A stretch of DNA of 64,000 nt from Aldehydirespirator sp965116965 (GCA_965116965.1 OZ220743.1:186001-250000), one strand, 5' to 3'. Shown: positions 33,618-42,639, counted from the first letter of the stretch. Notes: generated from the sequence alone by a model not told the origin. Numbers and translations are program-made.

Positions 33618-34010
33618 ATGGAGGCTCTCCGGATGGCGCAGACAGCGCAGGACTCCTTCCAACTGGCTCGCCGCCATCTTCAACGCGTTCAGTCATCGTG
33701 GGATACCCCGACGGATTGGACGATCCTCGCAACCTTCGGCTTCTACTGCCTGGAAGCGTGCATAGTTGCGGCAGCTCCACACCTGGGGTGGTCGCGTCCC
33801 GGAGGACATCAGGAGAAGGAGGACGCCGCCCGCCGCCTATCTGCCGACCACGGCCTGCCCGACGTGATCGATCTGCTGCGCGACCTGCACGATATGCAGA
33901 AATACGAAGCGTACGGCGACACTCCGCCTCCTTCCGGCCTCGACGCGCAGGACGTCGCAGCAGAGATCGACGGTTATGTCAACTCGGTGAGCCAACTGCT
34001 AGCGCCATGA
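33618..34010 (+). CDS. HEPN-like protein, partner of a nucleotidyltransferase
   Basis: This is a 130-residue helical protein with the layout of small HEPN proteins: DSFQLARRHLQRVQSSWDTP, FGFYCLEACIVAAA, then HGLPDVIDLLRDLHDMQKYE. The catalytic R-x4-6-H is not evident; DMQKYEAYGD occupies the position, so it may be a non-nuclease variant. The start at 33618 follows AGGGG; an ATG at 33633 after GGAGG is also possible. TACACT at 33591-33596 may be the -10 box. The stop overlaps the ATG of the next gene, a nucleotidyltransferase, as in HEPN-MNT toxin-antitoxin pairs. Confidence 0.6.
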   Translation: MEALRMAQTAQDSFQLARRHLQRVQSSWDTPTDWTILATFGFYCLEACIVAAAPHLGWSRPGGHQEKEDAARRLSADHGLPDVIDLLRDLHDMQKYEAYGDTPPPSGLDAQDVAAEIDGYVNSVSQLLAP

Positions 34011-34690
34011 CCCGGCAACTGACCGCGAAGAGCGCACCACCCGACCTGCAGGGCCAGCACAGTTGGCAGATGGCAATCCGGTCGTGGCCCGACGACCTGG
34101 CGCAAGCTTGGACCATCAACACGGTGGAGGGCGCCGCTCAATGCGCCGCAATTGAGGCCGTAGTCGCCACAGGTTCGGCCGTTCGTGACGTTCAACACAG
34201 TGATGACCTGGACCTCGTGGTGGTCTACCGGGTGCAACGCCCCGAACTGCCGAGGCCACCGATCTCCATCGACCTGCGACAGTACGAGCAGGCCGATGTC
34301 CTACAGAAACTGGCAGCAGGCCACGACTACCTGACGTGGACCGTCAGGTACGGACGAGCCTTGTTCGAGCGCGACTGCTGGTGGACCCAGCTCCAAGCGG
34401 ACCGGGCCAACCAACTCCTGTTGCCGTCCGTAGAAGAGTCCCGCGAGCGTGCTCAGAAGGCGGAACGGCTGTACAAGGAACTGAGCGCTGTCGGCGATAC
34501 CTGCGCCGCATCAGAACTGCACCTCTCGATGCTCACCCACCTGAGCAGGGCTGCTCTGAGCAGCGCAGGCGTCTTCCCGAGGTCACGACCCGAATTGGCC
34601 GGCCAACTTCGCACAATCGGCGAGAGTGATTTGGCCGACCGCCTGGCCTGTGCCCTAAGAGAACGGAACTCGTTGGCGCACACGTACTAG
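34007..34690 (+). CDS. MNT nucleotidyltransferase fused to a C-terminal HEPN domain
   Basis: The N-terminal part is a minimal nucleotidyltransferase: ATGSAVRDVQHSDDLDLVVV holds the GS motif (56-57) and the Asp-x-Asp pair (67 and 69), with a third acidic residue in SIDLR (Asp89). The C-terminal half is helical and ends in ERNSLAHTY, which contains the R-x4-H motif of HEPN RNases (Arg220, His225). So one polypeptide seems to carry both the antitoxin-type and toxin-type folds. Known MNT enzymes modify their HEPN partner by adding nucleotides. Here the target could be the in-cis domain or the protein encoded upstream. Confidence 0.65.
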   Translation: MTRQLTAKSAPPDLQGQHSWQMAIRSWPDDLAQAWTINTVEGAAQCAAIEAVVATGSAVRDVQHSDDLDLVVVYRVQRPELPRPPISIDLRQYEQADVLQKLAAGHDYLTWTVRYGRALFERDCWWTQLQADRANQLLLPSVEESRERAQKAERLYKELSAVGDTCAASELHLSMLTHLSRAALSSAGVFPRSRPELAGQLRTIGESDLADRLACALRERNSLAHTY

Positions 34691-34732
34691 ACACAACGCC
34701 CACGCCATGTGTCTATGTCGCCGGCCGGCGGG

Positions 34733-35661
34733 TCAGCCGACGATGAGGGTGTCCTCACCCATCACGTCGGTGCCCGAGCGCTGCTGGGAGTCCTGGTGGT
34801 TGTCGGCCAGTTCCGTAGCAGGATCACCGGCGATGCGGGTATGCCACATCACCCGGGGCTCGGTCATGTCGAAGGGCGTGCCCCGGTGCATGAGGCGACG
34901 GTTGTCCCACAGAGCCGCATCGCCCGCGGACCACTGGTGGTGGTGGATCCTCGGCGGCCGGCACGCTTCGTCGTTGAGCTCATCGAGGAACGCCTCCGAC
35001 TCCTCCCCGGACATTCCCTCGACCCCGTAGGCGTGCCGGCCGATCAGCAGGTTGGGCCGGCCGGTCTCGGGATGCACCTTCACCAGCGGCCGCAGCGACG
35101 GCTCGAGGTCGTGAAAGCCGTACATGTCGTAGCCGCCGCCGGAGTTCTTGGTGGGCATGTACCCGGAGCGGCCCTGGCTGTAGTAGAGCGAGTGGTAGGC
35201 CCGCATCGACGCCAGCCGCTGCTGGGTCTGCGGATCGAGCGCTTCGTAGGCGGCCCGCATGTCGGCCCATCCGGTGGCCCCGCCCCGGCTGGTCACCACC
35301 TCGGCGGGGAACACCGAGCCCTTGGCCTGGAGCGGCATGTAGGTGCTGTCGTGGTGCCAGCCCTCGTTGCCCCGCAGCGACTTCACCACACGTCATGGTC
35401 GGAATCACTGAGGATCGTGCCGTCGGCGTCCACGTTGCTGAACGGCACCGCGGTGAACTCCAGCGGACCGAACCTGAGGGCGAAGGCATCCTGCTCGGCT
35501 CTGGTCAGGAACTGCCCCGGGAAGATCAGCAGCGCGAACTCGAGCCACGTCTCGTGCAGCGCAGCCAGTGCGGCTGCGTCTATCGACCGCAACTCCACCC
35601 CCGTCACCATCGCACCGAATGTGGCGTCGAGCGGTTCTACTTCGAACGGATCGTCAGCCAT
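34733..35661 (-). pseudogene. TauD/TfdA-family Fe(II)/2-oxoglutarate dioxygenase, frameshifted
   Basis: Two overlapping frames make one TauD-type enzyme. The first 92 residues (35383-35661) hold the family start (VEPLDATFGAMVTGVELRSI) and end in SDSDHDVW plus stop. The remainder (34733-35389) continues without a gap as VKSLRGNEGWHHDSTYMPLQ, with the His-x-Asp iron ligands, the distal His in LMHRGTPFD and the 2-oxoglutarate Arg in VMWHTRIAGD. The stop overlaps a GTG (GTGA), so separate translation of two pieces is conceivable, but one missing base is the simplest reading. A sequencing error cannot be excluded. Confidence 0.7.
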
Positions 35662-35725
35662 CGCCTCGTCTCAGCCTCGATCGCGGGCTGCCGAAACCCA
35701 AGTTACTCCCATCTCGATGACGGCC

Positions 35726-35731
35726 TACAGT
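35726..35731 (+). promoter_or_regulatory. Leaderless -10 box (TACAGT)
   Basis: TACAGT ends 7 nt before the GTG start of the flavin oxidoreductase gene. Confidence 0.5.
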
Positions 35732-35738
35732 TGGCGGC

Positions 35739-36890
35739 GTGCGGACCGGGGTGTTCCTGTTCGGCGGGGTCGAGATGGACGACGCCGGTGCGGGGCTGCC
35801 TGTTCCCACGGATCGCCGTTACGGCCCCAAAGAAGTGTGGCGGGCCACTGAGCGGATCATCGATATGGGGGTGGTGTGCGACCGGTTGGGGTTCGACTCG
35901 TTCTGGTTGACCGAGCATCACTTCCAGCACGAGGGCTACGAGGTGATCCCCAACGGCATCCTGGTGGGCACGATCCTGGCGGAGCGCACCGAGAGCATCC
36001 GCATCGGGATGGCGTTCAACATCGTGCCGCAGTGGCATCCGCTGCGGCTGGCCGAGGACTTCGCCACGATGCACAACATCTCGGGCGGGCGCGGGATACT
36101 GGGCGTGGGCCGGGGAACAGTGCCGCGTGAGGCTGAGACGCTGGGCACCCAGATCGGCAGCTTCGACAACCCCGACAAGGCGGCCGCCGACGAGTTGAAC
36201 CGCAAGCAGTTCGACGAGGCCATGGAGGTAATCCTTCGAGCATTCGACAACGACACGTTCAGCTTCCATGGCGATGTCTATGACTTTCCGCCGGCTGGGA
36301 TCCCCGACCGGGGAGGCTTCGTGTCGGAGCTGTCGCTGGTGCCTAGACCGCTGTATCCCTACGAGATCTGGCAGGCCGCCAAGTCGCCGGCCACGCTGGA
36401 GCAGATCCCCCGCTGTGGCTGGGGCGGGGTGTTCTGGAACTACCACCACTCCATCGTCAAGCAGCGCTGGGAGCAGTTCGCCGAGCGATACCAGGCTCAT
36501 CACGGCAGGGAGTTGGGCCGGGGCGAGCATCGCATGCTCGTGCAGAACGTCCGGGTCGAGGACACCCGTGAGCAGGCCATGGCGTCGGTGCGCGACGGCC
36601 ACGACGAGCTCTGGAAGTTCCTCGGCCCCTACGGCTGGAGCAAGGGCTATCTCGGCAAGGACGGCCAACCGGCCAAGCCGGGGCTGATCCCCACCCTGGA
36701 AGAGTCGATCGACCAGAGGGTCTGGGCGGTGGGCAGCCCCGCCGATGTGGCCGAGGCCATCGGCACCTACGACGACCAGATCGGTATCGAGAACTTGCTG
36801 CTGTTCCCCGCCATGCCCGGCGACCCTTACGAGAAGGTCGAGGAGCAGTTGCACCGCATCGCCGAGGAAGTCCTGCCCCTGCTGTCCTAG
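35739..36890 (+). CDS. LLM-class flavin-dependent oxidoreductase (luciferase-like)
   Basis: This is a TIM-barrel flavin-dependent oxidoreductase of the bacterial luciferase family, using reduced FMN or F420. Recognised segments are DRLGFDSFWLTEHHFQHEGY, ILAERTESIRIGMAFNIVPQ, HPLRLAEDFATMHNISGGR and ILGVGRGTVPREAETLG. The 383-residue length is normal. The substrate is unknown. It is next to the broken dioxygenase gene, read divergently. Confidence 0.9.
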   Translation: MRTGVFLFGGVEMDDAGAGLPVPTDRRYGPKEVWRATERIIDMGVVCDRLGFDSFWLTEHHFQHEGYEVIPNGILVGTILAERTESIRIGMAFNIVPQWHPLRLAEDFATMHNISGGRGILGVGRGTVPREAETLGTQIGSFDNPDKAAADELNRKQFDEAMEVILRAFDNDTFSFHGDVYDFPPAGIPDRGGFVSELSLVPRPLYPYEIWQAAKSPATLEQIPRCGWGGVFWNYHHSIVKQRWEQFAERYQAHHGRELGRGEHRMLVQNVRVEDTREQAMASVRDGHDELWKFLGPYGWSKGYLGKDGQPAKPGLIPTLEESIDQRVWAVGSPADVAEAIGTYDDQIGIENLLLFPAMPGDPYEKVEEQLHRIAEEVLPLLS

Positions 36891-36900
36891 CCGGGCTCAT

Positions 36901-36954
36901 CCGGCCGGCGGGTCCTGTTGACTCGCCGCCACCCCCCGGCCTTCCGGGTTGCGG
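36901..36954. repeat. Palindromic interspersed element family B, short form
   Basis: CCGGCCGGCGGGTCCTGT and, 5 bp on, CGCCGCCACC through CCCGGCCTTCCGGGTTGCGG repeat the outer parts of the element at 29135-29240 but lack its central hairpin insert. The first 14 bp also occur at 34721-34734. Confidence 0.6.
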
Positions 36955-37006
36955 TCGGAAGTCGTAGGGTCTGACTGCTCCTACCGCCGATGCAGGAGGC
37001 ATAAGA

Positions 37007-37687
37007 ATGCTGGGACTGTCCGCCGACGAATTGCTGACCACCACCCGGGCCGTGCGCAAGCGCCTGGACTTCGACCGGCCCGTCGATCCCGCCCTGATCA
37101 CCGAGTGCATGGACGTCGCTCTCCAGGCGCCCACGGGCGGCAACCGCCAGGACTGGCAGTTCGTGGTGGTGACCGACGCGGCCAAGAAGGCCGCGCTGGC
37201 CGAGCTCTACCGCCAGGCGTGGGCGGTCTACGTGGAGTCGCCCTACTTCCCCACCAACGCCCCGCCTCACGACGACCCCGTCGTTCAGGCCTCGTTCGAC
37301 CGGATCGCGGACTCGGCCCAGTACCTATCCGACAACCTCGAACGGGCTCCGGCGTTCCTGATCCCGTGCCTGGCGGTGAGTCGCGTCGACAGACCGTCGT
37401 GGGGCGGAGCGGCCTCGAGGCTGGGGTCGGTGATACAAGCGTCGTGGAGCTTCATGCTGGCCGCCCGGGAACGGGGACTGGGCACTTGCTGGACCACCCT
37501 GCACCTCGCCTACGAGCGGCAGGCCGCCGAGATCCTGGGAATCCCCTACGACGAGTGCTCGCAGGTCGCCCTCATCCCGGTCGCCCACACCATCGGCACC
37601 GACTTCCGTCCCGGCACACGGGAGCCGCTGGCCCGGGTGCTGCACTGGAACGAATGGAAGGGCGCCGCGCCGTCCCGCGAGCCATGA
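37007..37687 (+). CDS. Nitroreductase-family flavoprotein
   Basis: This is a 226-residue FMN-dependent nitroreductase-fold protein. The FMN phosphate-binding Arg segment is TTRAVRKRLDF, followed by the family stretch MDVALQAPTGGNRQDWQFVV and, near the end, ERGLGTCWTTLHLAYERQAA. AGGAGG lies 10 bp upstream of the ATG. Its stop overlaps the start of bioA (ATGA), so it is the first gene of a biotin operon. A link to biotin synthesis is suggested by that overlap only. Confidence 0.85.
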   Translation: MLGLSADELLTTTRAVRKRLDFDRPVDPALITECMDVALQAPTGGNRQDWQFVVVTDAAKKAALAELYRQAWAVYVESPYFPTNAPPHDDPVVQASFDRIADSAQYLSDNLERAPAFLIPCLAVSRVDRPSWGGAASRLGSVIQASWSFMLAARERGLGTCWTTLHLAYERQAAEILGIPYDECSQVALIPVAHTIGTDFRPGTREPLARVLHWNEWKGAAPSREP

Positions 37688-38985
37688 CCGCGGCCGAATG
37701 GGCTCGCCGCGACGCCGCGGTGGTGTGGCACGGCTTCACCCAGATGGCGACCTATGAGGATTCCACGCCGGTCATCGTGGAGCGGGGCGAGGGCAACTAC
37801 GTCTACGACACCGACGGTCGGCGCTACCTGGACGCCATCTCGTCGCTGTGGGTCATCACCCTCGGTCACGCCGACCCGGACCTGAACCGGGCCGTCCGCG
37901 AGCAGCTCGAGCGCATCAGCCACTCCACCCTGCTCGGCAACGGCAACACCGCGGCCATCGATCTGGCTGAGGCCTTGCGGGAGGTCGTGCCGGTGACCGA
38001 ACCGCACTTCCTGTTCGCCTCGGACGGAGCGGCCGCGGTGGAGCAGGCCGTCAAGATCGCCTTCCAGTACTGGCGCAACCGGGGCGTCACCGACCGCACC
38101 GCCTATCTGGCTCTCGGCCAAGCCTACCACGGCGACTCGGTCGGGTCGCTGTCGGTGGGTGACGGCGGCTTCGGCACCGACCTGTTCGACCCGTTGCGGT
38201 TCCCGGTGGTCCGCACACCCGGATACGACGACGGTGACTGGGCAACCAAGGCGATCGCCGCTCTCGACGAGCACCATTACCGGCTAGCGGCAGCCGTGAT
38301 CGAGCCCTTGGTCCAGGGTGCGGCCGGAATACTGGTCACCGACCCCGATCAGGTGGCCGCCTTCGCCGAGGCGGTCCAGGCCCGGGGTGTGCCGCTCATC
38401 TGCGACGAGGTCGCCACCGGCTTCGGACGCACCGGTGCGCTGTTCGCCAGCGAGCTGTGCGGCGTCCGGCCCGACCTGATGTGCCTGGGCAAGGGCATCA
38501 CCGGCGGATACCTGCCGCTGTCGGCCACGGTGGCCGCGTCCCACATCTACGAGGCGTTCCTCGGGGAGGACCTCGGGCCGCGCACCTTCTACCACGGCCA
38601 CTCCTACAGCGGGAACGCCCTCGCCTGTGCGGTGGCCGCCCGCCACCTCGAGCTGATCTTCGAACGCGGTCTGATCGACCGGGCGGCCGCGGCGGCCGAG
38701 CACCTGGGCGACGCCCTGGCCCCGGTCGCCGCCCTGCCCGCGGTGAAGGAGGTCCGCCGGCGGGGTCTCATGGCCGGCGTGGAACTCGACCCGCCCGCAG
38801 GCGCGTCGCGATGGGGACGCAAGGTGTGCGCGGCCGCCGTCCGGGCGGGCGTGCTGCTGCGGCCGCTGGGCGATGTGGTGGTGGTGATGCCCCCGCTGTC
38901 GATCACCGACGCCGAGATCTCCACCATCGCCCGGACCCTGGTCTCAGCCATCGAAGCGGTGGCCGCCGAGGACGCCGAGGCGTGA
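37684..38985 (+). CDS. bioA: Adenosylmethionine-8-amino-7-oxononanoate aminotransferase
   Basis: This PLP enzyme converts 8-amino-7-oxononanoate to 7,8-diaminopelargonate in biotin synthesis. The ATG overlapping the previous stop gives 433 residues. It has the BioA-like N-terminus (VWHGFTQMATYEDSTPVIVE, RRYLDAISSLWVITLGH), the PLP-binding region (FASDGAAAVEQAVKIAFQYW, LGQAYHGDSVGSLSVG), the Asp of ICDEVATGFGRTG and the Schiff-base Lys in CLGKGITGGYLPLS. HGHSYSGN near residue 302 is also typical. It is in the order bioA-bioF-bioD, each overlapping the next. Confidence 0.95.
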   Translation: MTAAEWARRDAAVVWHGFTQMATYEDSTPVIVERGEGNYVYDTDGRRYLDAISSLWVITLGHADPDLNRAVREQLERISHSTLLGNGNTAAIDLAEALREVVPVTEPHFLFASDGAAAVEQAVKIAFQYWRNRGVTDRTAYLALGQAYHGDSVGSLSVGDGGFGTDLFDPLRFPVVRTPGYDDGDWATKAIAALDEHHYRLAAAVIEPLVQGAAGILVTDPDQVAAFAEAVQARGVPLICDEVATGFGRTGALFASELCGVRPDLMCLGKGITGGYLPLSATVAASHIYEAFLGEDLGPRTFYHGHSYSGNALACAVAARHLELIFERGLIDRAAAAAEHLGDALAPVAALPAVKEVRRRGLMAGVELDPPAGASRWGRKVCAAAVRAGVLLRPLGDVVVVMPPLSITDAEISTIARTLVSAIEAVAAEDAEA

Positions 38986-40145
38986 GCGACTGGGACGGCA
39001 TCGCGTCCGCCGCCCTGGACTCCGTCGTGGCCGCCAACCAGTTCCGCCGACCCCGGGACCTCGACGGCGGAAACACCCGGACGGCGCTGTCGGACACCGG
39101 GCAACCGGTGGTGTCGTTCGCGTCCAACGACTATCTGGGACTCACCCAGCACCCCGCGGTGCAGGCCGCGGCCCGGGCCGCCATCGACGCCTGCGGAACC
39201 GGCTCAGGCTCAGCGCGGCTCATCGTGGGGTCGCGCCCGGTGCACAGCCGCCTGGAGGATCGCATCGCAGCCTGGCGCGGCGCCGAGGCCGCGGTCCTGT
39301 TCACCACCGGGTATGCGGCCAACCTGGGCGTGATCGACACCATGGGCCGCTGGGCGTCGGTCGTCTGCTCCGACGAGCTCAACCACGCCTCCATCATCGA
39401 CGGCTGCCGTCTCGCTCGGGCGCCGACCCGCGTCTACCCCCACTGCGACGCCGCCGCGGTGGACGGACTGCTGGCCGGATTCGAAGGTGCCGGGATGGTG
39501 GTCAGCGACTCGGTCTTCTCCATGGACGGCGACCTCGCGCCGGTCGACGAGCTGTCGGCGGTGTGTGCGGGCCGCGGGGCGCTGCTCGTTCTCGACGACG
39601 CCCATCTCGTGCTGGACCGCCCCGAGTCGCTGCACCCGGACTGCCGGGTGCTGCGGGTGGGCACATTGTCCAAGGCGACCGCTTCGCTGGGCGGCTTCGT
39701 ATGCGGACCCCGAACGTTCATGGACCTGCTCGTCAACATGGCCCGCTCCTACATCTTCACCACCGCGGCAGCCCCGTCGGCGGCCGCGGCTGCGGCGGCC
39801 GCCATCGACGTGATCGGCTCCGCTGAGGGAGACGGACTACGAAAGCGGCTACGAATCAACATCGACCGCCTCCGGCCCGGCCACCCCAGCCCCATCATCC
39901 CGATCGTCGTCGGCGCGGAGGACCGGGCCCTGGCGGCGTCCGAGGTCCTGGCCGGTCAGGGAATCCTGGTCCCCGCCATAAGGCCCCCGACCGTGCCGCC
40001 GGGGACCTCCCGGCTCCGCGTCACGGTCTCGGCCGCCCACACCGACGCAGACCTCGACCGGCTGGTCGAGGCGCTCGGCCAAGCAGGGATCGATGCCAGA
40101 GGCCGAGCGGGAGCGCATGCGATGCACAGAGACAGCAGCACGTGA
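38982..40145 (+). CDS. bioF: 8-amino-7-oxononanoate synthase
   Basis: This PLP enzyme condenses pimeloyl thioester with alanine. The GTG start overlaps the bioA stop (387 residues). Motifs are FASNDYLGLTQHPAVQAAAR, the glycine-rich GTGSGSARLIVGS, SDELNHASIIDG, the PLP Asp in LLVLDDAHLVL and the Schiff-base Lys in VGTLSKATASLGGFVCG. In many AONS enzymes this last motif is GTLGKALG, so there is a small variation. The stop overlaps the bioD GTG. Confidence 0.93.
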   Translation: MSDWDGIASAALDSVVAANQFRRPRDLDGGNTRTALSDTGQPVVSFASNDYLGLTQHPAVQAAARAAIDACGTGSGSARLIVGSRPVHSRLEDRIAAWRGAEAAVLFTTGYAANLGVIDTMGRWASVVCSDELNHASIIDGCRLARAPTRVYPHCDAAAVDGLLAGFEGAGMVVSDSVFSMDGDLAPVDELSAVCAGRGALLVLDDAHLVLDRPESLHPDCRVLRVGTLSKATASLGGFVCGPRTFMDLLVNMARSYIFTTAAAPSAAAAAAAAIDVIGSAEGDGLRKRLRINIDRLRPGHPSPIIPIVVGAEDRALAASEVLAGQGILVPAIRPPTVPPGTSRLRVTVSAAHTDADLDRLVEALGQAGIDARGRAGAHAMHRDSST

Positions 40146-40900
40146 GCGAGGCCGTGGCCCGAGCGGCCCGTGAGCGAAGCGAACAAGAGCGGGAGAGGCA
40201 ACCTCGTACCGCAAGGCGCCCGCCACCCGCCCGTGCCGGCGCTGACCCGCCGGCTGCCCCCGAGGGCTCCGACCCTGGCCGCACCCGCGCCGTCTTCGTG
40301 ACCGGCGCCGGCACGGAGGTGGGCAAGACCTGGGCGGCCGCGGGGCTGGCCCGGCTGCTGCGGCAGCGGGGGCGCCGCGTCGCAGCATGCAAGCCCGTCC
40401 AGTCCTACGACCCGGACGAGGACGGTCCCACCGACGCGGCCGTGCTGGCCGGGGCCACCGGACAGCACCCTGACGATGTGTGCCCGCCCGAGCGCAGCTA
40501 TCCGGTGCCGCTGGCCCCGCCCATGGCGGCCGACCAACTCGGGCGCACCTGCCCCACCCTCGAGGAGCTGGCGGCCGGCTGCCGCTTCGACGCAGCGGTC
40601 CACACTGGGCTGGTCGAGGGCGTGGGCGGCCTCTACTCGCCGATCGCATCCGACGGGCACAACCTGGACCTGATCGAGCGGATGGCGCCGGACCTGGTCA
40701 TAGTGGTGGCGTCAGCCGCCCTCGGCGGCATCCACGACACGCTGGCTTGCGCACTGCCGCTGTCCGCCTACCGGCAGGTCGTCCTCCTGAACCGGTTCGA
40801 CCCCCTAGTCGAGGTCCATGTCCTGAACGCCCGGTGGCTTCGAGGCAGCGACCTGGAGTTGGCAACCAGCCTGTCCGAACTGGCCGACCTGCTCGGGTAG
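40142..40900 (+). CDS. bioD: Dethiobiotin synthetase with repeat-derived N-terminus
   Basis: This enzyme makes the ureido ring of dethiobiotin from diaminopelargonate, CO2 and ATP. The catalytic core starts near residue 48: VFVTGAGTEVGKTW holds the P-loop, and KPVQSYDPDEDGPTDA and FDAAVHTGLVEGVGGLYSPI follow (the second matches the EGAGG-type loop with Val for Ala). The preceding 47 residues are Arg/Pro-rich and include RAARERSEQER, the translation of interspersed repeat A. No better start codon exists between the repeat and the core, so the repeat seems to be part of the protein. The GTG start overlaps the bioF stop. Confidence 0.88.
   Translation: MSEAVARAARERSEQERERQPRTARRPPPARAGADPPAAPEGSDPGRTRAVFVTGAGTEVGKTWAAAGLARLLRQRGRRVAACKPVQSYDPDEDGPTDAAVLAGATGQHPDDVCPPERSYPVPLAPPMAADQLGRTCPTLEELAAGCRFDAAVHTGLVEGVGGLYSPIASDGHNLDLIERMAPDLVIVVASAALGGIHDTLACALPLSAYRQVVLLNRFDPLVEVHVLNARWLRGSDLELATSLSELADLLG
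40157..40195 (+). repeat. Interspersed repeat family A, copy in bioD
   Basis: GCCCGAGCGGCCCGTGAGCG followed by AAGCGAACAAGAGCGGGAG. It is coding here (BioD residues 6-18) and close to the copy at 44654-44692. Confidence 0.85.
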
Positions 40901-40950
40901 GCTCCCCGGGACCATCCTGGGACGACGCTGGACCTATTCTGCGGTGTGAA

Positions 40951-42606
40951 ATGAGCTTGCAAGTCAGCGACAAGCTCCAAGGGCTTAGAGGAGACGTCTT
41001 CGGAGGGATGACCGCGGCCGTGGTGGCCCTGCCACTGTCGCTGGCCTTCGGAGTCGCCTCGGGGCTCGGAGCGATCGAGGGCCTGTACAGCGCGGTCGTG
41101 GTGGGCATGCTGGCCGCACTGCTCGGCGGATCGAAGACCCAGATCTCGGGACCCACCGCCCCACTGTCGGTGGCGATGGCGGTGGTCTTCGTCGACTACG
41201 CCGACGGGGAACTGGGCAAGGCCCTGGCCATCGTGGCCATGGCCGGGATCATCCAGGTGCTGCTCGGCGCGCTGCGGCTGGGCACCTTCGTGGCCTACAC
41301 GCCCTACGCAGTCGTGTCGGGGTTCACCAGCGCCGTCGGCCTGATCATCATCGTCGTCCAGGTGCTGCCCTTCTTCGGCACCGAGGTAGCCCTCGGCGGC
41401 GCGCTCAAGTCCCTGCGCGAGTGGCCCGATGCGATCACGAACCTCGACCCGGCCGCGCTCACGCTGGGGCTCATCACCCTGGCCGTGTGCATCTTCTGGC
41501 CGGGACGGCTCCAGCGATTCCTGCCGCCGTCGGTGGCCGCATTGATCATCGGAACGCTGGTGGGCGTGCTGTGGCTGAGCGACGCACCGACGATCGGGGA
41601 AGTGCCCACCGGCCTCCCCGACCTGATGGTGCGCGAGTTCAGCTTCGGCGATCTGGGGAGCGCGCTGCCGGCTGCGGTCACCATCGCCCTGCTCGGCTCC
41701 ATCAACAGCCTCCTCACCGCCAGGGTGGCCGACTCGCTGACCCGCCAGAACCACGATCCCAGCCGGGAGCTGATGGGCGCCGGGGTGGCCAACGTGGTGG
41801 TGGCTCTCATCGGCGGCGTCCCGGGCGCGGGGGCCACGTCGTGCACGGTGGCCAACGTGAAGGCCGGCGGCCGCTCCAGGGTCTCCGGGGTGCTGTGCGC
41901 CACGATCCTGGCCGCGCTGGTCCTGGGACTGGGGCGCTACGTCGACGCCATACCCCACGCCGTGCTGGCCGGCATCCTCATCAAGGTCGGGTTCAACATC
42001 ATCGACTGGCGCTACCTGGCCCATATCCATCGCGTCCCGAGGGAGAACGTGGTGGTCCTGGCGCTGACTCTCGGCCTGTCCATCGTGTCGGACCTGGTGA
42101 TCGCGGTGGCCGTGGGCCTGGTCATGGCCGCACTGACCGGGGCCCGCCAGGTGGAGCGCCTGGAACTCGACAAGGTGATCTCAACCCCGCTGCTCGACAT
42201 GACCTTCCTGGCCGACCCCGAGGCGGACGACGATGCGGCGTTCGACTTGGACGCAGACGACGACCCGTTCGCGGCCCGGGTCGGCCTCCTGTCGCTGCGG
42301 GGCAGCTTCACGTCGGCCTCGTCCACCAGACTCTTCAAGACCATCAACCACGACATGGCCGAACATGAAGTAGTGATCTTCGACTTCACCGACACCGCTT
42401 ACGTGGACGACAGCGCCGCCCTGGCCATCGGCCAGTTGGCCGACACGGCGCGCGACGCCGACACCCAGTGCATCGTCCTGGGCATGTCCGGAATGACCGA
42501 CACCAGCGTCCACGCCCTGAACGTGCTGCGGGAAATCCCCGAGGAGAACTTCGTCGAGGATCTCGACGAGGCCCGGATCGTCGCCCGCCGTCTGCTGAAC
42601 GACTGA
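40951..42606 (+). CDS. SulP-family anion transporter with STAS domain
   Basis: This is an inner-membrane anion transporter or bicarbonate/sulfate:proton/sodium symporter. Residues 1-420 contain about 12 helices, with family segments GMTAAVVALPLSLAFGVASG, SKTQISGPTAPLSVAMAVVF and AVLAGILIKVGFNIIDWRYL. The C-terminal STAS domain spans about 455-551 (LSLRGSFTSASSTRLFKTIN, IFDFTDTAYVDDSAALAI). TATTCT ends 10 nt before the ATG, so the leader would be very short. It is not part of the biotin operon by function. Substrate (bicarbonate or sulfate) is undecided. Confidence 0.9.
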   Translation: MSLQVSDKLQGLRGDVFGGMTAAVVALPLSLAFGVASGLGAIEGLYSAVVVGMLAALLGGSKTQISGPTAPLSVAMAVVFVDYADGELGKALAIVAMAGIIQVLLGALRLGTFVAYTPYAVVSGFTSAVGLIIIVVQVLPFFGTEVALGGALKSLREWPDAITNLDPAALTLGLITLAVCIFWPGRLQRFLPPSVAALIIGTLVGVLWLSDAPTIGEVPTGLPDLMVREFSFGDLGSALPAAVTIALLGSINSLLTARVADSLTRQNHDPSRELMGAGVANVVVALIGGVPGAGATSCTVANVKAGGRSRVSGVLCATILAALVLGLGRYVDAIPHAVLAGILIKVGFNIIDWRYLAHIHRVPRENVVVLALTLGLSIVSDLVIAVAVGLVMAALTGARQVERLELDKVISTPLLDMTFLADPEADDDAAFDLDADDDPFAARVGLLSLRGSFTSASSTRLFKTINHDMAEHEVVIFDFTDTAYVDDSAALAIGQLADTARDADTQCIVLGMSGMTDTSVHALNVLREIPEENFVEDLDEARIVARRLLND

Positions 42607-42639
42607 CGTGGCCTCCCTGTCCAGGATCGGGCCGCAGCC

